A stretch of DNA of 46,539 nt from an uncultured Nitrosomonas sp. Its GTDB lineage: Bacteria > Pseudomonadota > Gammaproteobacteria > Burkholderiales > Nitrosomonadaceae. Within the stretch, counting starts at the first letter, position 1; the number at the start of each line of letters is the position of its first letter. The notes under the pieces are model-generated. The model searched no databases. It saw only the letters and a program-made list of their open reading frames with translations, and was not told the DNA's origin. Below, piece after piece: positions 8,735 through 17,953 of the stretch. The DNA lies in NCBI GenBank assembly GCA_902826055.1, contig CADEDJ010000008.1, positions 21,013 to 67,551 of the forward strand, read 5' to 3'. Made by a program: the position numbers and the translations under genes.

Positions 8735-11700
8735 GCGCTCCCTCGATGCACCAACTGATACAGTACCGGCACCACCAGCAACGATAACAGCGATTGCGAC
8801 AAAGTACTGCCAATCATTACCGTTGCCAGGGTGCGTTGCACTTCGGCACCGGTCGTGGTGCTAAGTGCCATCGGCAGGAAACCCAGTGATTCCACCCAGG
8901 TGGTGATCAATACCGGACGCAATCGCAGCAGCGATCCGGTGCGGATGGCTTCATTGAGCGGCAGCCCCTGCTGGCGCAGATCGCGGATAAAGGATAGCAA
9001 TACCAAACCATCCAATACTGCCACGCCGGACATGGCGATGAAGCCGACACCAGCCGAAATGGATAACGGAATATCGCGCAGCCATAGCGCGACGATACCG
9101 CCGACAATAGCCAGCGGAACCGCGCTGAATACCAGCAGGCTGTCGCGGAAACTGCCGAGCATGGTATACAACAAGAAAAATACCAATACCAATGCCAATG
9201 GAATGACAATCTGCAAGCGTTCCGCTGCCATGATTAATTGCTCGAACTGTCCACCCCACGACAACCAATATCCTGCAGGAATTTTAACTTGCTGTTCGAT
9301 AAGGCTCTCCGCCTCCATGACAAATGAACCGATGTCCCGGCCGCGTACATTCGCAGTAACCACGACACGGCGCTTGCCATTTTCGCGGCTGACTTGATTC
9401 GGGCCTTTGATAATGCGCAGATCGGCTACTTCGCCTAAAGCGACATAAATGGGTAACGGAGCGGCCGGTGCATTTTGAGCGCCTGCCATAGGTAAAACAG
9501 GCACATTCGGCGCAGCCGCTGCATTTAATACCGGAAGTTTGATCGGCAATCGTTTGAGTGTGTCGATATCATCGCGCAGCGACTCCGGCAAACGCACTTG
9601 CAATTCGAAACGACGATCGCCTTCGAAAATCAAACCGGCTGTTCTGCCACCGACGGCGATGTTGACCGCATCCTGCACATCGCTGCCATTTAAGCCGTAG
9701 CGCGCCATTTTGGCGCGGTCCATCTGCACCGATAACACCGGAAGGCCGGTGATCTGTTCAATACGCACATCCGCTGCACCGGGAACCGAACGGATAATTT
9801 TTTCAATCTTTTGCGCCACGTTGAGCATGACGTCTAGATCATCGCCGAATACTTTCACCGCAACATCGGCCCGCACACCCGATAACAGTTCGTTAAACCG
9901 CATCTGTATCGGTTGTGTGAATTCGTAATTATTGCCCGGCACCTTGCGTACCGCCTGTTCCATTGCGGCGATCAATTCCTCCTTATCGCGGTATTTACCG
10001 GACCATTCGGATTGCGGCTTGATGATAATGAAAATATCCGCAACACTTGGCGGCATGGGATCGGTCGCTATTTCAGCCGTGCCGATTTTAGAATACACCC
10101 GGCTGACTTCGGAAAATTTCTTGATCGTTTCTTCCAGCTCATTTTGCATTTCAATGGCGGTACTCAGGCTGGTTCCCGGAATGCGGATGGCATGTAGGGC
10201 AATATCTTCCTCATCAAGACTGGGAATGAATTCACTACCCATGCGCGTAATCAGCAGCATGGAAAGTATCACGATGACAACCGCGGCGGTAACCGTCAAT
10301 CCCTTGTTATTCATGGAAAAATCCAAAGCGGGCGCATAAATGTTCTTGGCCCATTGCACGGCGGCGCCTTCTTTTTCCATCATTTTTCCGGAAAGGAACA
10401 TGGCAACAGCCGCCGGTACGAACGTCACCGACAAAAATACTGCGCCCAGCAACGCCAGCAACACCGTGAAAGCCATCGGGTGGAACATCTTGCCTTCCAC
10501 ACCCGACAAGGCAAATACCGGCAAATACACGACCATAATGATCATTTGGCCGAATAGCAAAGCCCGCCTCACTTCCTTGGAAGCGTCAAATACCACTTCG
10601 AGGCGCTCGGCAGTGGTTAATTGCCGTCCTAATTTCTCCTGTTCCACAGAAAGGCGGCGAATGCAGTTTTCGACAATGATTACGGCACCGTCTACGATAA
10701 TGCCGAAATCCAATGCACCCAGGCTTAATAGATTAGCGCTGACATTATTCGCCACCATCCCGCTGATGGTAAACAACATCGACAGTGGAATAATCAACGC
10801 CGTGATTAGCGCTGCACGCAAATTGCCCAGTGCGATAAACAGTACCACAATGACCAATGCAGCGCCTTCCAGCAAATTATTGGAAACCGTGTTGATGGTT
10901 TTATCGACCAGCGTAGTGCGGTTATAAACCGGAGTCGCAATCACGCCTGCTGGCAAACTTTGGTTGATTTCGGCTAGTTTTTCCGCTGCCGCTTGCGAAA
11001 CGGTGCGGCTGTTTTCGCCCATCAGCATAAATGCCGTACCCAAGACCACTTCCCGGCTATTTTGAGTCGCAGCACCCGTGCGCAATTCCTTGCCAATCAA
11101 TACATCCGCAACATTTTTGACGCGTATCGGCACGCCTTGGTTACTGCCTAAAATGATCTCACCGATTTCAACCAACGTCGCAACTTGCCCCGGCACTCTG
11201 ACGAGATATTGCTCGCCGCTTTTCTCGATATAGCCTGCACCCACGTTAAGATTATTGCGCTCCAATGCCATCACCAGGTCTTGCAAAGTCAGGCCGTGCG
11301 CCAGTAATTTGTCGGGATAAGGTGTGACATGAAATTGCTTGACATAACCACCAATCGAATTGACTTCCGTGACGCCTTTTACCATGCGCATGCGAGGTTT
11401 GATAATCCAGTCTTCAATTTCACGTAGATCGGTTGTCGTATAGGGTGTGCCATCCGGTTTACGCGCGTCCTCTTCAGCATCCACCGTCCACATGAAAATT
11501 TCGCCCAAGCCGGTTGAGATGGGGCCCATTGTCGGTACAATTCCGGCAGGCAAGCGGCTTCTGACATCTTGGATTCGCTGGCTAACCAACTGCCGTGCCA
11601 AATAAATATCGGTGCCGTCTTTGAAAATTACCGTCACCTGCGACAAGCCATAGCGTGATAGGGAACGGGTATATTCGAGATCGGGCAAGCCGGACATGGC

Positions 11701-11913
11701 CATTTCAATTGGGAAAGTAATCCGTTGTTCGGATTCCAACGGCGAATAACCGGCTGCCGTGGTATTGATTTGCACTTGTACGTTAGTAATATCGGGCACC
11801 GCGTCAATCGGCAGTTTGAGATAGTTATATACGCCCAATGCCGCCATCGCCAGCACGGCTACCAACACAAACCCGCTCTGATAGATTGATAATCTCAGAA
11901 TGCGCTCAAACAT
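8725..11913 (-). CDS. czcA: Heavy-metal RND efflux pump, inner-membrane subunit (CzcA-like)
   Basis: A 1062-residue HME-type RND proton-driven metal exporter. The frame is open upstream to a TTG at 11946, but the ATG at 11913 is preceded by AAGGAGAG and is chosen as the start. Twelve membrane spans in the RND layout (one N-terminal, then two clusters) and two large periplasmic loops are evident. The fourth-helix signature DFGxxxDGAxxxVEN (residues 402-416) belongs to the divalent-cation (Zn/Co/Cd/Ni) groups in the Nies scheme and lacks the pattern typical of Cu/Ag pumps. An Ala/Pro-rich stretch of ~22 residues (~798-819) interrupts the second periplasmic domain. It is the last gene of czcC-czcB-czcA; with CzcB and CzcC it should form a tripartite pump across both membranes. 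Confidence 0.93.
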   Translation of the reverse strand: MFERILRLSIYQSGFVLVAVLAMAALGVYNYLKLPIDAVPDITNVQVQINTTAAGYSPLESEQRITFPIEMAMSGLPDLEYTRSLSRYGLSQVTVIFKDGTDIYLARQLVSQRIQDVRSRLPAGIVPTMGPISTGLGEIFMWTVDAEEDARKPDGTPYTTTDLREIEDWIIKPRMRMVKGVTEVNSIGGYVKQFHVTPYPDKLLAHGLTLQDLVMALERNNLNVGAGYIEKSGEQYLVRVPGQVATLVEIGEIILGSNQGVPIRVKNVADVLIGKELRTGAATQNSREVVLGTAFMLMGENSRTVSQAAAEKLAEINQSLPAGVIATPVYNRTTLVDKTINTVSNNLLEGAALVIVVLFIALGNLRAALITALIIPLSMLFTISGMVANNVSANLLSLGALDFGIIVDGAVIIVENCIRRLSVEQEKLGRQLTTAERLEVVFDASKEVRRALLFGQMIIMVVYLPVFALSGVEGKMFHPMAFTVLLALLGAVFLSVTFVPAAVAMFLSGKMMEKEGAAVQWAKNIYAPALDFSMNNKGLTVTAAVVIVILSMLLITRMGSEFIPSLDEEDIALHAIRIPGTSLSTAIEMQNELEETIKKFSEVSRVYSKIGTAEIATDPMPPSVADIFIIIKPQSEWSGKYRDKEELIAAMEQAVRKVPGNNYEFTQPIQMRFNELLSGVRADVAVKVFGDDLDVMLNVAQKIEKIIRSVPGAADVRIEQITGLPVLSVQMDRAKMARYGLNGSDVQDAVNIAVGGRTAGLIFEGDRRFELQVRLPESLRDDIDTLKRLPIKLPVLNAAAAPNVPVLPMAGAQNAPAAPLPIYVALGEVADLRIIKGPNQVSRENGKRRVVVTANVRGRDIGSFVMEAESLIEQQVKIPAGYWLSWGGQFEQLIMAAERLQIVIPLALVLVFFLLYTMLGSFRDSLLVFSAVPLAIVGGIVALWLRDIPLSISAGVGFIAMSGVAVLDGLVLLSFIRDLRQQGLPLNEAIRTGSLLRLRPVLITTWVESLGFLPMALSTTTGAEVQRTLATVMIGSTLSQSLLSLLVVPVLYQLVHRGSAEK

Positions 11914-11942
11914 GATCTCTCCTTGCGTAACTTTTGTGCAAT

Positions 11943-13442
11943 TCAATGATCATGACTCGCTCCCTCTTTATCCAGATCGGCTTTAATGGCGAAGCTGTTG
12001 CCCGCCGCGTATAGTTCACCCGCATTGAGCCCTTTCAGCACTTCCACCATTTTGCCGTCGCTACGGCCCAGTTCCAGCGGACGAGCTTCGAAATAATCGC
12101 CATAGCGGCCAAACACCACCGTCCAATCACGCAAGGTTTGGATGGCATGCGCCGAAACCGCGACCGGCACCTCGATTTCATCGGATACCAACTCCACATT
12201 GACAAACATGCCGGGATGCCAGCGCCCGTCAGCATTATCTAAAATAACCCGTGCCGTCGCGGTGCGCGTTTGTCCCCCAATCAAAGTGGTGATATACGTG
12301 ACTATACCTTCACCTTCGACGTCAAACGCGGTAGCTTTGACACGGGTTTTCTGTCCAACTCTGACGATGCTGAGGTCTTTTGGATAAACCGTAACCGCCG
12401 TCCACACCGTCGACATGTCGGCAACGGTAAAAATTGTTGCATCGTCTTTGAGTACCGCGCCCAGAGCAATCGACCGAGCTGTGATGAGCCCGGAAATAGG
12501 TGCGAGGATTTCGTAACGGGTCAGGTCTTTGGCTTGTAAACCCAATTTGGGCTGTACACCGAATGCGCGCAATTTTTCGGAAGCCAGATCGGCGGCAATC
12601 TTAGCTTCGCTTAATACCAATTCCGCAGCCAAGTAATCCTGCTTGGCGGAAATTTTTTCCTCCCATAATTGTTTTTCCCGCTGATAAACGGTTCGCGCCA
12701 GCGCTAATCTTCGCTGTGCTGCCAGATACTGACTATGCAAATCGGCTAGCATTTGGCTTTCGATAACCGCCAGCACTTGGCCTTTTTGCACCATTTGCCC
12801 CGGTTCATAATTCACCGCAATAACCACGCCAGGCAGCCGCGGCACTACTTGCACAATCCTATCCGGATTAAACACGATTTCTCCCGGTAATTTAAGTGTG
12901 GATTTGATGATTGCAGGTCCGGCCGTTTCGATTTCAACGCCAATCGTCTTCAGCATTGCATCCTTCATTTCCAGTCGTGCTTCGATCTGACTATAACCCC
13001 AGCGAAATGTTTGACTATTGCGCTCCGCGACAATCGCCAAATCAAACGAATGCGGCTCTTCCACTACTTGATCGCCTAATAAATAATCCGCTTCGGGTGT
13101 GAATTTAAAAAATTGCACGGCCGCACCCAATCGGGTCAGTGTGATACTGACCGAGGCAGCGGATGGCGGCAGCAATTGACCATTTTCATAGAGATAAATG
13201 CGAAATTGCGGTGGCACACCCTTTTCAAAGATGGTCAATTCCACACTAAAACCATTGCTCGTAAAAAGCTTGCCGTTCCTTGGCCCGGTATCTGGCGTAA
13301 GTTCTTGAGATTTGTCACTGGAATCGTAACCGGCATATCCGGTGGCCTCCGTAGAAGGTTTATCCAACATTAGAATCAATCCACCCAATACTATTCCCAC
13401 GGTAATCACGATTAGGATGGGTATCAATCGAGCTTTATTCAT
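11943..13442 (-). CDS. czcB: RND efflux periplasmic adaptor (CzcB-like)
   Basis: A 499-residue membrane-fusion protein. An N-terminal anchor or uncleaved signal (LIPILIVITVGIVLGGLIL) is followed by an extended N-terminal domain (~50-170), a lipoyl half-motif (PRLPGVVIAVNYEPGQMVQKGQVLAVIES), an alpha-hairpin (LADLHSQYLAAQRRLALARTVYQREKQL), the second lipoyl half (YEILAPISGLITARSIALGAVL) and a beta-barrel. The C-terminus ends in HDH, possibly a metal contact. The N-terminal insertion before the lipoyl domain is typical of CzcB-type adaptors. The ATG has AAGGAAG upstream and overlaps the end of czcC by 8 bases, indicating translational coupling. It links the CzcA pump to the CzcC channel. Confidence 0.92.
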   Translation of the reverse strand: MNKARLIPILIVITVGIVLGGLILMLDKPSTEATGYAGYDSSDKSQELTPDTGPRNGKLFTSNGFSVELTIFEKGVPPQFRIYLYENGQLLPPSAASVSITLTRLGAAVQFFKFTPEADYLLGDQVVEEPHSFDLAIVAERNSQTFRWGYSQIEARLEMKDAMLKTIGVEIETAGPAIIKSTLKLPGEIVFNPDRIVQVVPRLPGVVIAVNYEPGQMVQKGQVLAVIESQMLADLHSQYLAAQRRLALARTVYQREKQLWEEKISAKQDYLAAELVLSEAKIAADLASEKLRAFGVQPKLGLQAKDLTRYEILAPISGLITARSIALGAVLKDDATIFTVADMSTVWTAVTVYPKDLSIVRVGQKTRVKATAFDVEGEGIVTYITTLIGGQTRTATARVILDNADGRWHPGMFVNVELVSDEIEVPVAVSAHAIQTLRDWTVVFGRYGDYFEARPLELGRSDGKMVEVLKGLNAGELYAAGNSFAIKADLDKEGASHDH

Positions 13443-14880
13443 CTTTCTTCCTTATTGTTTTTGTAGTGCCGCGAGTACCTACCAGACTTTCAAGCGGTGC
13501 AGCAATCAATCGCTCAATATCATTGACCAACCGTTGGTAGTTGGCCAGTGCGCGAACATAGAGCACTTGATTCTGAAACAGCACACGTTGTGCATCGAGT
13601 AGCTCCAGTAAGCCGAATTTGCCTAATTCATATCCTCTGCGCATCACGCTAAAAGCACTCTTGGCGCCCGGTATAATTTCATCGCGCAAGATGTTGATTT
13701 CATTCCATATCGCCGACATTGCTTCATACGATTGCGCCAGCTCGGTTTTTAATCGCAGCTCCATCATCATCCGTTCATCTTCCGCTTTGCTAACCCGCTG
13801 ATGCGCTTCTTTGAGATTGCCTTGGTTGCGGTCAAATATCGGTAAGGGAATCACCACGCTCGCTATAGCGGTGTTGCCGCCCACTACCGCATAATTCACA
13901 ACACCGGCATTCACGGTCAGATTAGGGATGCGGCGGGTTTGCTCTACCTCCAGTAGCGCCTTGCGATGTTCGATATTCTTCATGGCACGGAGCGCCATCG
14001 GATTATCCATTACACGCTCCTGTAACATTTGAAAATCCGGGGGCGCAACCGAAATTTCCAGAACGCCAAGGGCCTTATCAAATTGCGGTGCGGCACTATC
14101 CCACATCAAAGCCAGTCGTTTGCGAGCTGAAACCAGGTCACGTTGCGCTTGTTCAAATTCAATGTTCGTAGTGGATAAGCCAACCTTGGCTCGAGTTTCT
14201 TCTATGGGTGGCACCTTGCCCGACTGTACTCGGTATGTCACCGTATCCACTACATTTTGCGCAAGCCGTTTAGTTTCCTCGGCCAATTTAAGCCTTTCCT
14301 GACCTGCCAATACGTCGGTATATAAATTTGCCACCCTCGCCATGATTTCTATACGCCGTGATTCATAATCCATAGCAGCGAGCTCTTCGCCCAACCGCGC
14401 CGCACTGACCCGGGCAGCGCGCTTACCTCCCAATTCGATCAATTGGCCAATCCTAATGGTTGTGACCTGCTGGGTTACTTCTTGCACGATCGATTCGGGT
14501 GAATTGATATCGCCGCGTAATTTTTGAATATTTCCGGCGTTTTCGACATTGACCGAGAATTCCGGGTTACGCAGTAGACCTGCTTGGAGGGTTACACCCT
14601 CCAAAGCCTGCATTTCCCGGGCAAATGCCGCCAATTCCGGATTGCGTAACAAAGCAAGATTAACTGCATCGCGCAAAGTAAGATCGACTTTCTCTTCTAG
14701 GGCAATTAAATCCGTAGCGTCAGCGTTACTTCCTTGCGCACGAGTAAGTGTAGTGAACGAATGCGGCTCGGCTTTTACTTGAAGGCTAAGGCCCAATAGC
14801 AAAAAAACGGCTAATGATATAGCTGGTAATGTTGACGACATCCAATAGCTCAGTGCTATGGACATATCGTTCGATTTCAT
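13435..14880 (-). CDS. czcC: Outer-membrane efflux channel (CzcC/TolC-like)
   Basis: A 481-residue outer-membrane factor. A signal peptide (hydrophobic ~16-35) is followed by the two repeated OEP halves with long amphipathic helices (LTLRDAVNLALLRNPELAAFAREMQ at ~68 and MLQERVMDNPMALRAMKNIEHRKALLE in the second half) and the usual GKFGLLELLDAQRVLFQNQVLYVRALANYQRLVNDIERL C-terminal helix pair. GGAGG lies 7 bases before the ATG. It is the first gene of the pump operon proper and is preceded by a hairpin-rich leader and the czcI-like gene. Role: exit duct for metal ions pumped by CzcBA. Confidence 0.92.
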   Translation of the reverse strand: MKSNDMSIALSYWMSSTLPAISLAVFLLLGLSLQVKAEPHSFTTLTRAQGSNADATDLIALEEKVDLTLRDAVNLALLRNPELAAFAREMQALEGVTLQAGLLRNPEFSVNVENAGNIQKLRGDINSPESIVQEVTQQVTTIRIGQLIELGGKRAARVSAARLGEELAAMDYESRRIEIMARVANLYTDVLAGQERLKLAEETKRLAQNVVDTVTYRVQSGKVPPIEETRAKVGLSTTNIEFEQAQRDLVSARKRLALMWDSAAPQFDKALGVLEISVAPPDFQMLQERVMDNPMALRAMKNIEHRKALLEVEQTRRIPNLTVNAGVVNYAVVGGNTAIASVVIPLPIFDRNQGNLKEAHQRVSKAEDERMMMELRLKTELAQSYEAMSAIWNEINILRDEIIPGAKSAFSVMRRGYELGKFGLLELLDAQRVLFQNQVLYVRALANYQRLVNDIERLIAAPLESLVGTRGTTKTIRKKDE

Positions 14881-14907
14881 GGATTTCCTCCGTGTGCTTA
14901 CTTACGT

Positions 14908-14955
14908 ATCGATTCAATACAAGTCACATGCAAAGCATGAATCGATTTTTTCGAT
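14908..14955. promoter_or_regulatory. Nested inverted repeats in the czcI-czcC gap
   Basis: ATCGATTCA (14908-14916) and TGAATCGAT (14938-14946) are perfect inverted copies. Within them CATGC (14927-14931) pairs with GCATG (14935-14939), and ATCGA (14941-14945) can also pair with TCGAT (14951-14955) across a T run. On the transcribed minus strand these give alternative hairpins 28-75 bases before the czcC ATG. The element could be a regulator-binding site, a processing hairpin or an attenuator separating czcI from czcCBA expression. Function is inferred from position only. Confidence 0.4.
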
Positions 14956-15009
14956 GGAAATGTGGACCAAAATACAATCCACAAAACCACAAACTATTAA
15001 TTACTAAAC

Positions 15010-15390
15010 TTAAGAAAAGCTACGGGGAGGACGAAGGGGTAAATCCGGAATTGTTTCTGGAATGAATACTGATAGAAATACGACTAAGGTTTCAGCTGTC
15101 ACTAAACCCGGTATCTGCGGAAGGGAATTAAAGAAAAAAGGTTGAAATTGTCCTGCTGCATGTAAGCATATGTGCGTTGCCGCATCAAGATCTGCACCTT
15201 CTTTGGCGATATTATTTCGATGCATCTTTAAGTGCGTTGCAGGATCCGCAGGCAGTTTCTGATAAATATGATCCAGTTCATGCGCAAATACCTCACCGCT
15301 AAAAGATAAACTCAACCCATTGGTCAGCATGCATACAATCAGCATCACGATAACCGGGTATTTAAAATATTTCCTGACAGCATTCATCAT
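15010..15390 (-). CDS. Small secreted protein upstream of czcCBA (CzcI/DUF2946-like)
   Basis: A 126-residue protein with a hydrophobic signal sequence (residues ~12-36, cleavage probably in the FAHE region). The mature part starts with HELDH and contains further His and one Cys (KMHRN, HICLH), which are possible metal ligands. The C-terminus ends in a proline/arginine stretch (PDLPLRPPRSFS) as in many DUF2946/CzcI-type small proteins. CzcI of Cupriavidus lies at the head of czcCBA and affects its metal-dependent expression; the same position here supports that analogy. Sequence similarity alone is not strong, so the family name is tentative. The gap to czcC carries nested inverted repeats. 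Confidence 0.6.
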   Translation of the reverse strand: MMNAVRKYFKYPVIVMLIVCMLTNGLSLSFSGEVFAHELDHIYQKLPADPATHLKMHRNNIAKEGADLDAATHICLHAAGQFQPFFFNSLPQIPGLVTAETLVVFLSVFIPETIPDLPLRPPRSFS

Positions 15391-15487
15391 TAAACAGGGA
15401 GAATCTCACATAAAATATATAATTATTTTATATTACGCATTATATTCGCATATTAACAATTTGAAAGTCTTTTTATAGGTAATTGCT

Positions 15488-16084
15488 TCAGAAAAGTATG
15501 ACACCTTCTTGCGTTAGCATGTCAATTAAAGCAATGAGTGGCAATCCAATCAATGCATTGGGATCATCTCCACTCATTCGTTCAATAAGCGCAATGCCTA
15601 ACCCTTCTGATTTTGCACTACCCGCACAATGATAGGGCTGCTCTTTCAGGAGGTAATTCTCGATTTGCTGGTCGCTAAGTTGACGAAATTTCACACAATA
15701 AGGCACAGTCTGTAATTGCACATTCCCGGTGGCGCTATTGAATAAGCATAGCGCTGTATGGAATATCACTTCCTTGCCTTGCATCGCTCGTAATTGTTTA
15801 ACTGCGTTGCTATGATTGAGCGGTTTACCAAGACGTGAATCCCCCAATACTGCAACTTGGTCAGAACCTATAACCAATGAATCCGGATAACTCCGGGCTA
15901 CGTCGCGGGCTTTGGCTTCCGCTAAGCGCACAGCAGTCTCCTGCGGCGATTCATTGCTTAAAGCGACTTCGTCAATGTGAGGATTCTTTGTTACAAATGG
16001 AATTTGCAGACGCTGCAGCAGCGCTTTGCGATAAATTGAACTTGATCCCAAAACGATTTTCTGAGTAATAAATTGTGTTTCCAA
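15488..16084 (-). CDS. yceF: Maf-family nucleotide pyrophosphatase (YceF-like, m7GTP-type)
   Basis: A 198-residue Maf protein. Family motifs: [13 protein letters not shown] near the N-terminus, [32 protein letters not shown] with the catalytic aspartate, [21 protein letters not shown], and [13 protein letters not shown]. Maf enzymes hydrolyse non-canonical or modified nucleoside triphosphates; the YceF branch prefers m7GTP. Assignment to YceF rather than the dTTP/UTP branch is supported by the divergent yceD-rpmF-plsX genes, the usual neighbours of yceF. It is transcribed away from yceD with a 55-base gap between start codons. Confidence 0.85.
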   Translation of the reverse strand: METQFITQKIVLGSSSIYRKALLQRLQIPFVTKNPHIDEVALSNESPQETAVRLAEAKARDVARSYPDSLVIGSDQVAVLGDSRLGKPLNHSNAVKQLRAMQGKEVIFHTALCLFNSATGNVQLQTVPYCVKFRQLSDQQIENYLLKEQPYHCAGSAKSEGLGIALIERMSGDDPNALIGLPLIALIDMLTQEGVILF

Positions 16085-16101
16085 AGTTTCCTTCTATTTT
16101 T

Positions 16102-16130
16102 TTGACACTTAAAAACAAAAAATATAACAT
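16102..16130 (+). promoter_or_regulatory. Candidate sigma-70 promoter for yceD-rpmF-plsX-fab
   Basis: A perfect TTGACA box at 16102-16107 is followed after 17 bases by TAACAT at 16125-16130 (or TATAAC at 16123 with 15-base spacing). Initiation would fall about 7-8 bases downstream, within a few bases of the yceD ATG at 16140, leaving almost no 5' leader. It is the best promoter-like sequence ahead of the fatty-acid cluster. Confidence 0.5.
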
Positions 16131-16139
16131 GCGCGCCTT

Positions 16140-16655
16140 ATGTCTGTACGATTTGTGATAGATCCCCTTGATTTTGTCCGGAATGCGGGAGTACGTCGTG
16201 ATAAAATCCCGGTGTTTCAGCTCACTCGTTTGCATGATCTGCTGTATGATCAAGAAGGTGAAGTAACCTATCAAATTAGCGGTTACTTTGATAATAATAA
16301 CAAGCCGGTTTTGTGCTTAGAAATTACTGGCAGCATACATCTTAGTTGTCAGCGTTGCCTTGATAAACTAACAAAAACCATAGACTTGCAGACTTTTTTG
16401 CTATTGGCTGAGAATGAGGCAGAGCTTGATCTAAATAACGAAGAGGAAACAATGGATGCCATTTTGGCGACACCTGAGCTGGATGTATGGAGTTTGATAG
16501 AAGAAGAAATTATTCTCAATTTATCAATTTCGTCCCGCCATCCCGAGGGGATGTGTAAAATGCATGAACTGATATCAAATGAGAAAGATTCAACGAAAGC
16601 ATCACACATGTCACATCCATTTGCAGCATTGGCAGCACTTAAGAAGATTAAATAA
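16140..16655 (+). CDS. yceD: YceD/DUF177 family protein
   Basis: A 171-residue DUF177 protein, linked in E. coli and plants to 23S rRNA accumulation. The hallmark CQRC motif (CQRCLDKL, residues ~64-71) is present, followed by an acidic stretch (AENEAELDLNNEEE) and a C-terminal VWSLIEEEIILNLSISSRHPEGMC segment. The family usually carries a second Cys near this last segment and only one is seen here. It lies directly upstream of rpmF, the conserved yceD-rpmF pair. No ribosome binding site precedes the ATG, and the predicted promoter almost abuts it, so the message may be leaderless at this end. Confidence 0.9.
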   Translation: MSVRFVIDPLDFVRNAGVRRDKIPVFQLTRLHDLLYDQEGEVTYQISGYFDNNNKPVLCLEITGSIHLSCQRCLDKLTKTIDLQTFLLLAENEAELDLNNEEETMDAILATPELDVWSLIEEEIILNLSISSRHPEGMCKMHELISNEKDSTKASHMSHPFAALAALKKIK

Positions 16656-16673
16656 TTTTAAGGAGTCCATGAA

Positions 16674-16853
16674 ATGGCAGTTCAACAAAATAAGAAATCT
16701 CCATCAAAGCGAGGTATGCATCGCTCACATGATTTTCTTACAAATCCCCCATTAGCCGTAGAACCAAGTACAGGAGAGATCCATCTACGTCACCATATCA
16801 GTCCTAATGGATATTATCGTGGCAAAAAAGTCATCAAAACTAAAAACGACTAA
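16674..16853 (+). CDS. rpmF: 50S ribosomal protein L32
   Basis: A 59-codon gene starting [20 protein letters not shown] and ending KKVIKTKND. It contains the family signature [20 protein letters not shown], almost identical in layout to E. coli L32 (57 residues). It has no cysteines, so it is the zinc-free form. AGGAG at 16661-16665 lies 8 bases before the ATG. It sits 18 bases after yceD and ahead of plsX, the standard order in proteobacteria, linking ribosome assembly with the lipid genes. Confidence 0.96.
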   Translation: MAVQQNKKSPSKRGMHRSHDFLTNPPLAVEPSTGEIHLRHHISPNGYYRGKKVIKTKND

Positions 16854-16912
16854 TAATTTAATTTATTGCTACATGTTGCATTGAAAATTTCCGACAGTAT
16901 AAGAGCACTCAA

Positions 16913-17953
16913 TTGGATATCACTGTAGCAATAGATTGCATGGGAGGCGATCATGGGCCTCATATCACTGTCCCATCAGCGATTGATTATCTCCGTCATG
17001 ATCCGGAAGCCAATATTATTTTAGTCGGCATTCCTGATGTTATTGAAGCCGAATTACGCGCAGCGAAATCGGAGCTAAGTCCCAGGCTTCGATTGCATCC
17101 CGCCAATGAAGTTGTGGGCATGGATGAGTCGCCCGCGTTGGCTTTGCGTTGGAAAAAAAATTCATCCATGCGCGTTTCCTTGAATCTGGTTAAAACGGGT
17201 GAGGCGCAAGCTTGTATCAGTGCAGGAAATACTGGGGCATTGTTAGCAACTTCCCGATTTGTATTGAAAACCATTTCAGGAGTTGATCGACCTGCACTTG
17301 CAGTCATACTACCCACAATCACTGGTCACACGTACATCTTGGACCTCGGTGCCAATGTCGACTGCACCGCGGAACACTTGTTCCAATTTGGAATTATGGG
17401 TGCATCTTTAGTCTCATCGGTTGAAAACAAACCCTCCCCAAGTGTTGGTTTACTCAACATCGGCGAAGAAGAAATCAAAGGCAACGAAATCGTAAAGCAG
17501 GCAGCTGAATTGCTGCGTAATAGCGGACTTAATTTTTATGGCAATGTTGAAGGCAACGATATTTACAAAGGAACAACCGACGTTGTCGTGTGTGATGGTT
17601 TCGTTGGCAATATCACTTTAAAAACTTCCGAAGGTCTGGCCCAAATGCTGGCAACATATTTGCGTGAAGAGTTCAAGCGTAACTGGCTGACTAAACTAGC
17701 CGGTGTCATTGCAATGCCGGTTATCAATTCCTTTAAACACCGAGTCGATCATCGCCGCTATAATGGCGCCAGTCTACTAGGCTTGCGGGGTATCGTTATT
17801 AAAAGCCATGGCTCCGCTGACAAATATGCATTTGGTTTTGCCATTAAGCGCGCAGCCGATGAAGTACGTGGCGGAATGTTGCGCCGTATTAGTGAACGTG
17901 TAGCCGAACTTTCTCATCATTCTCAATCTGCTCCACAAGCACTAACAAGATAA
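16913..17953 (+). CDS. plsX: Phosphate acyltransferase PlsX
   Basis: A 346-residue PlsX, which makes acyl-phosphate from acyl-ACP and phosphate for glycerolipid synthesis at the membrane. Family motifs: [16 protein letters not shown] opening ([19 protein letters not shown]), [64 protein letters not shown]. The start is a TTG at 16913 giving [12 protein letters not shown], the expected N-terminus. The stop codon overlaps the fabH ATG by one base (TAATG), so fabH translation is coupled. Confidence 0.96.
   Translation: MDITVAIDCMGGDHGPHITVPSAIDYLRHDPEANIILVGIPDVIEAELRAAKSELSPRLRLHPANEVVGMDESPALALRWKKNSSMRVSLNLVKTGEAQACISAGNTGALLATSRFVLKTISGVDRPALAVILPTITGHTYILDLGANVDCTAEHLFQFGIMGASLVSSVENKPSPSVGLLNIGEEEIKGNEIVKQAAELLRNSGLNFYGNVEGNDIYKGTTDVVVCDGFVGNITLKTSEGLAQMLATYLREEFKRNWLTKLAGVIAMPVINSFKHRVDHRRYNGASLLGLRGIVIKSHGSADKYAFGFAIKRAADEVRGGMLRRISERVAELSHHSQSAPQALTR

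Noticed and set aside
8831..10927. Several long + strand open frames opposite czcA (for example 8831-9397, 10340-10927)
   Set aside because: They are antisense to a well-supported RND gene, have no family features or ribosome sites, and are low-complexity in Ser/Thr/Asn.
11914..11946. Upstream TTG start for czcA overlapping czcB
   Set aside because: The ATG at 11913 has a strong AAGGAG site and gives the standard CzcA N-terminus.
15972..16274. Minus-strand open frame of 100 codons across the yceF-yceD gap
   Set aside because: It overlaps both yceF and yceD, which have strong family evidence, and its own product shows no recognisable features.
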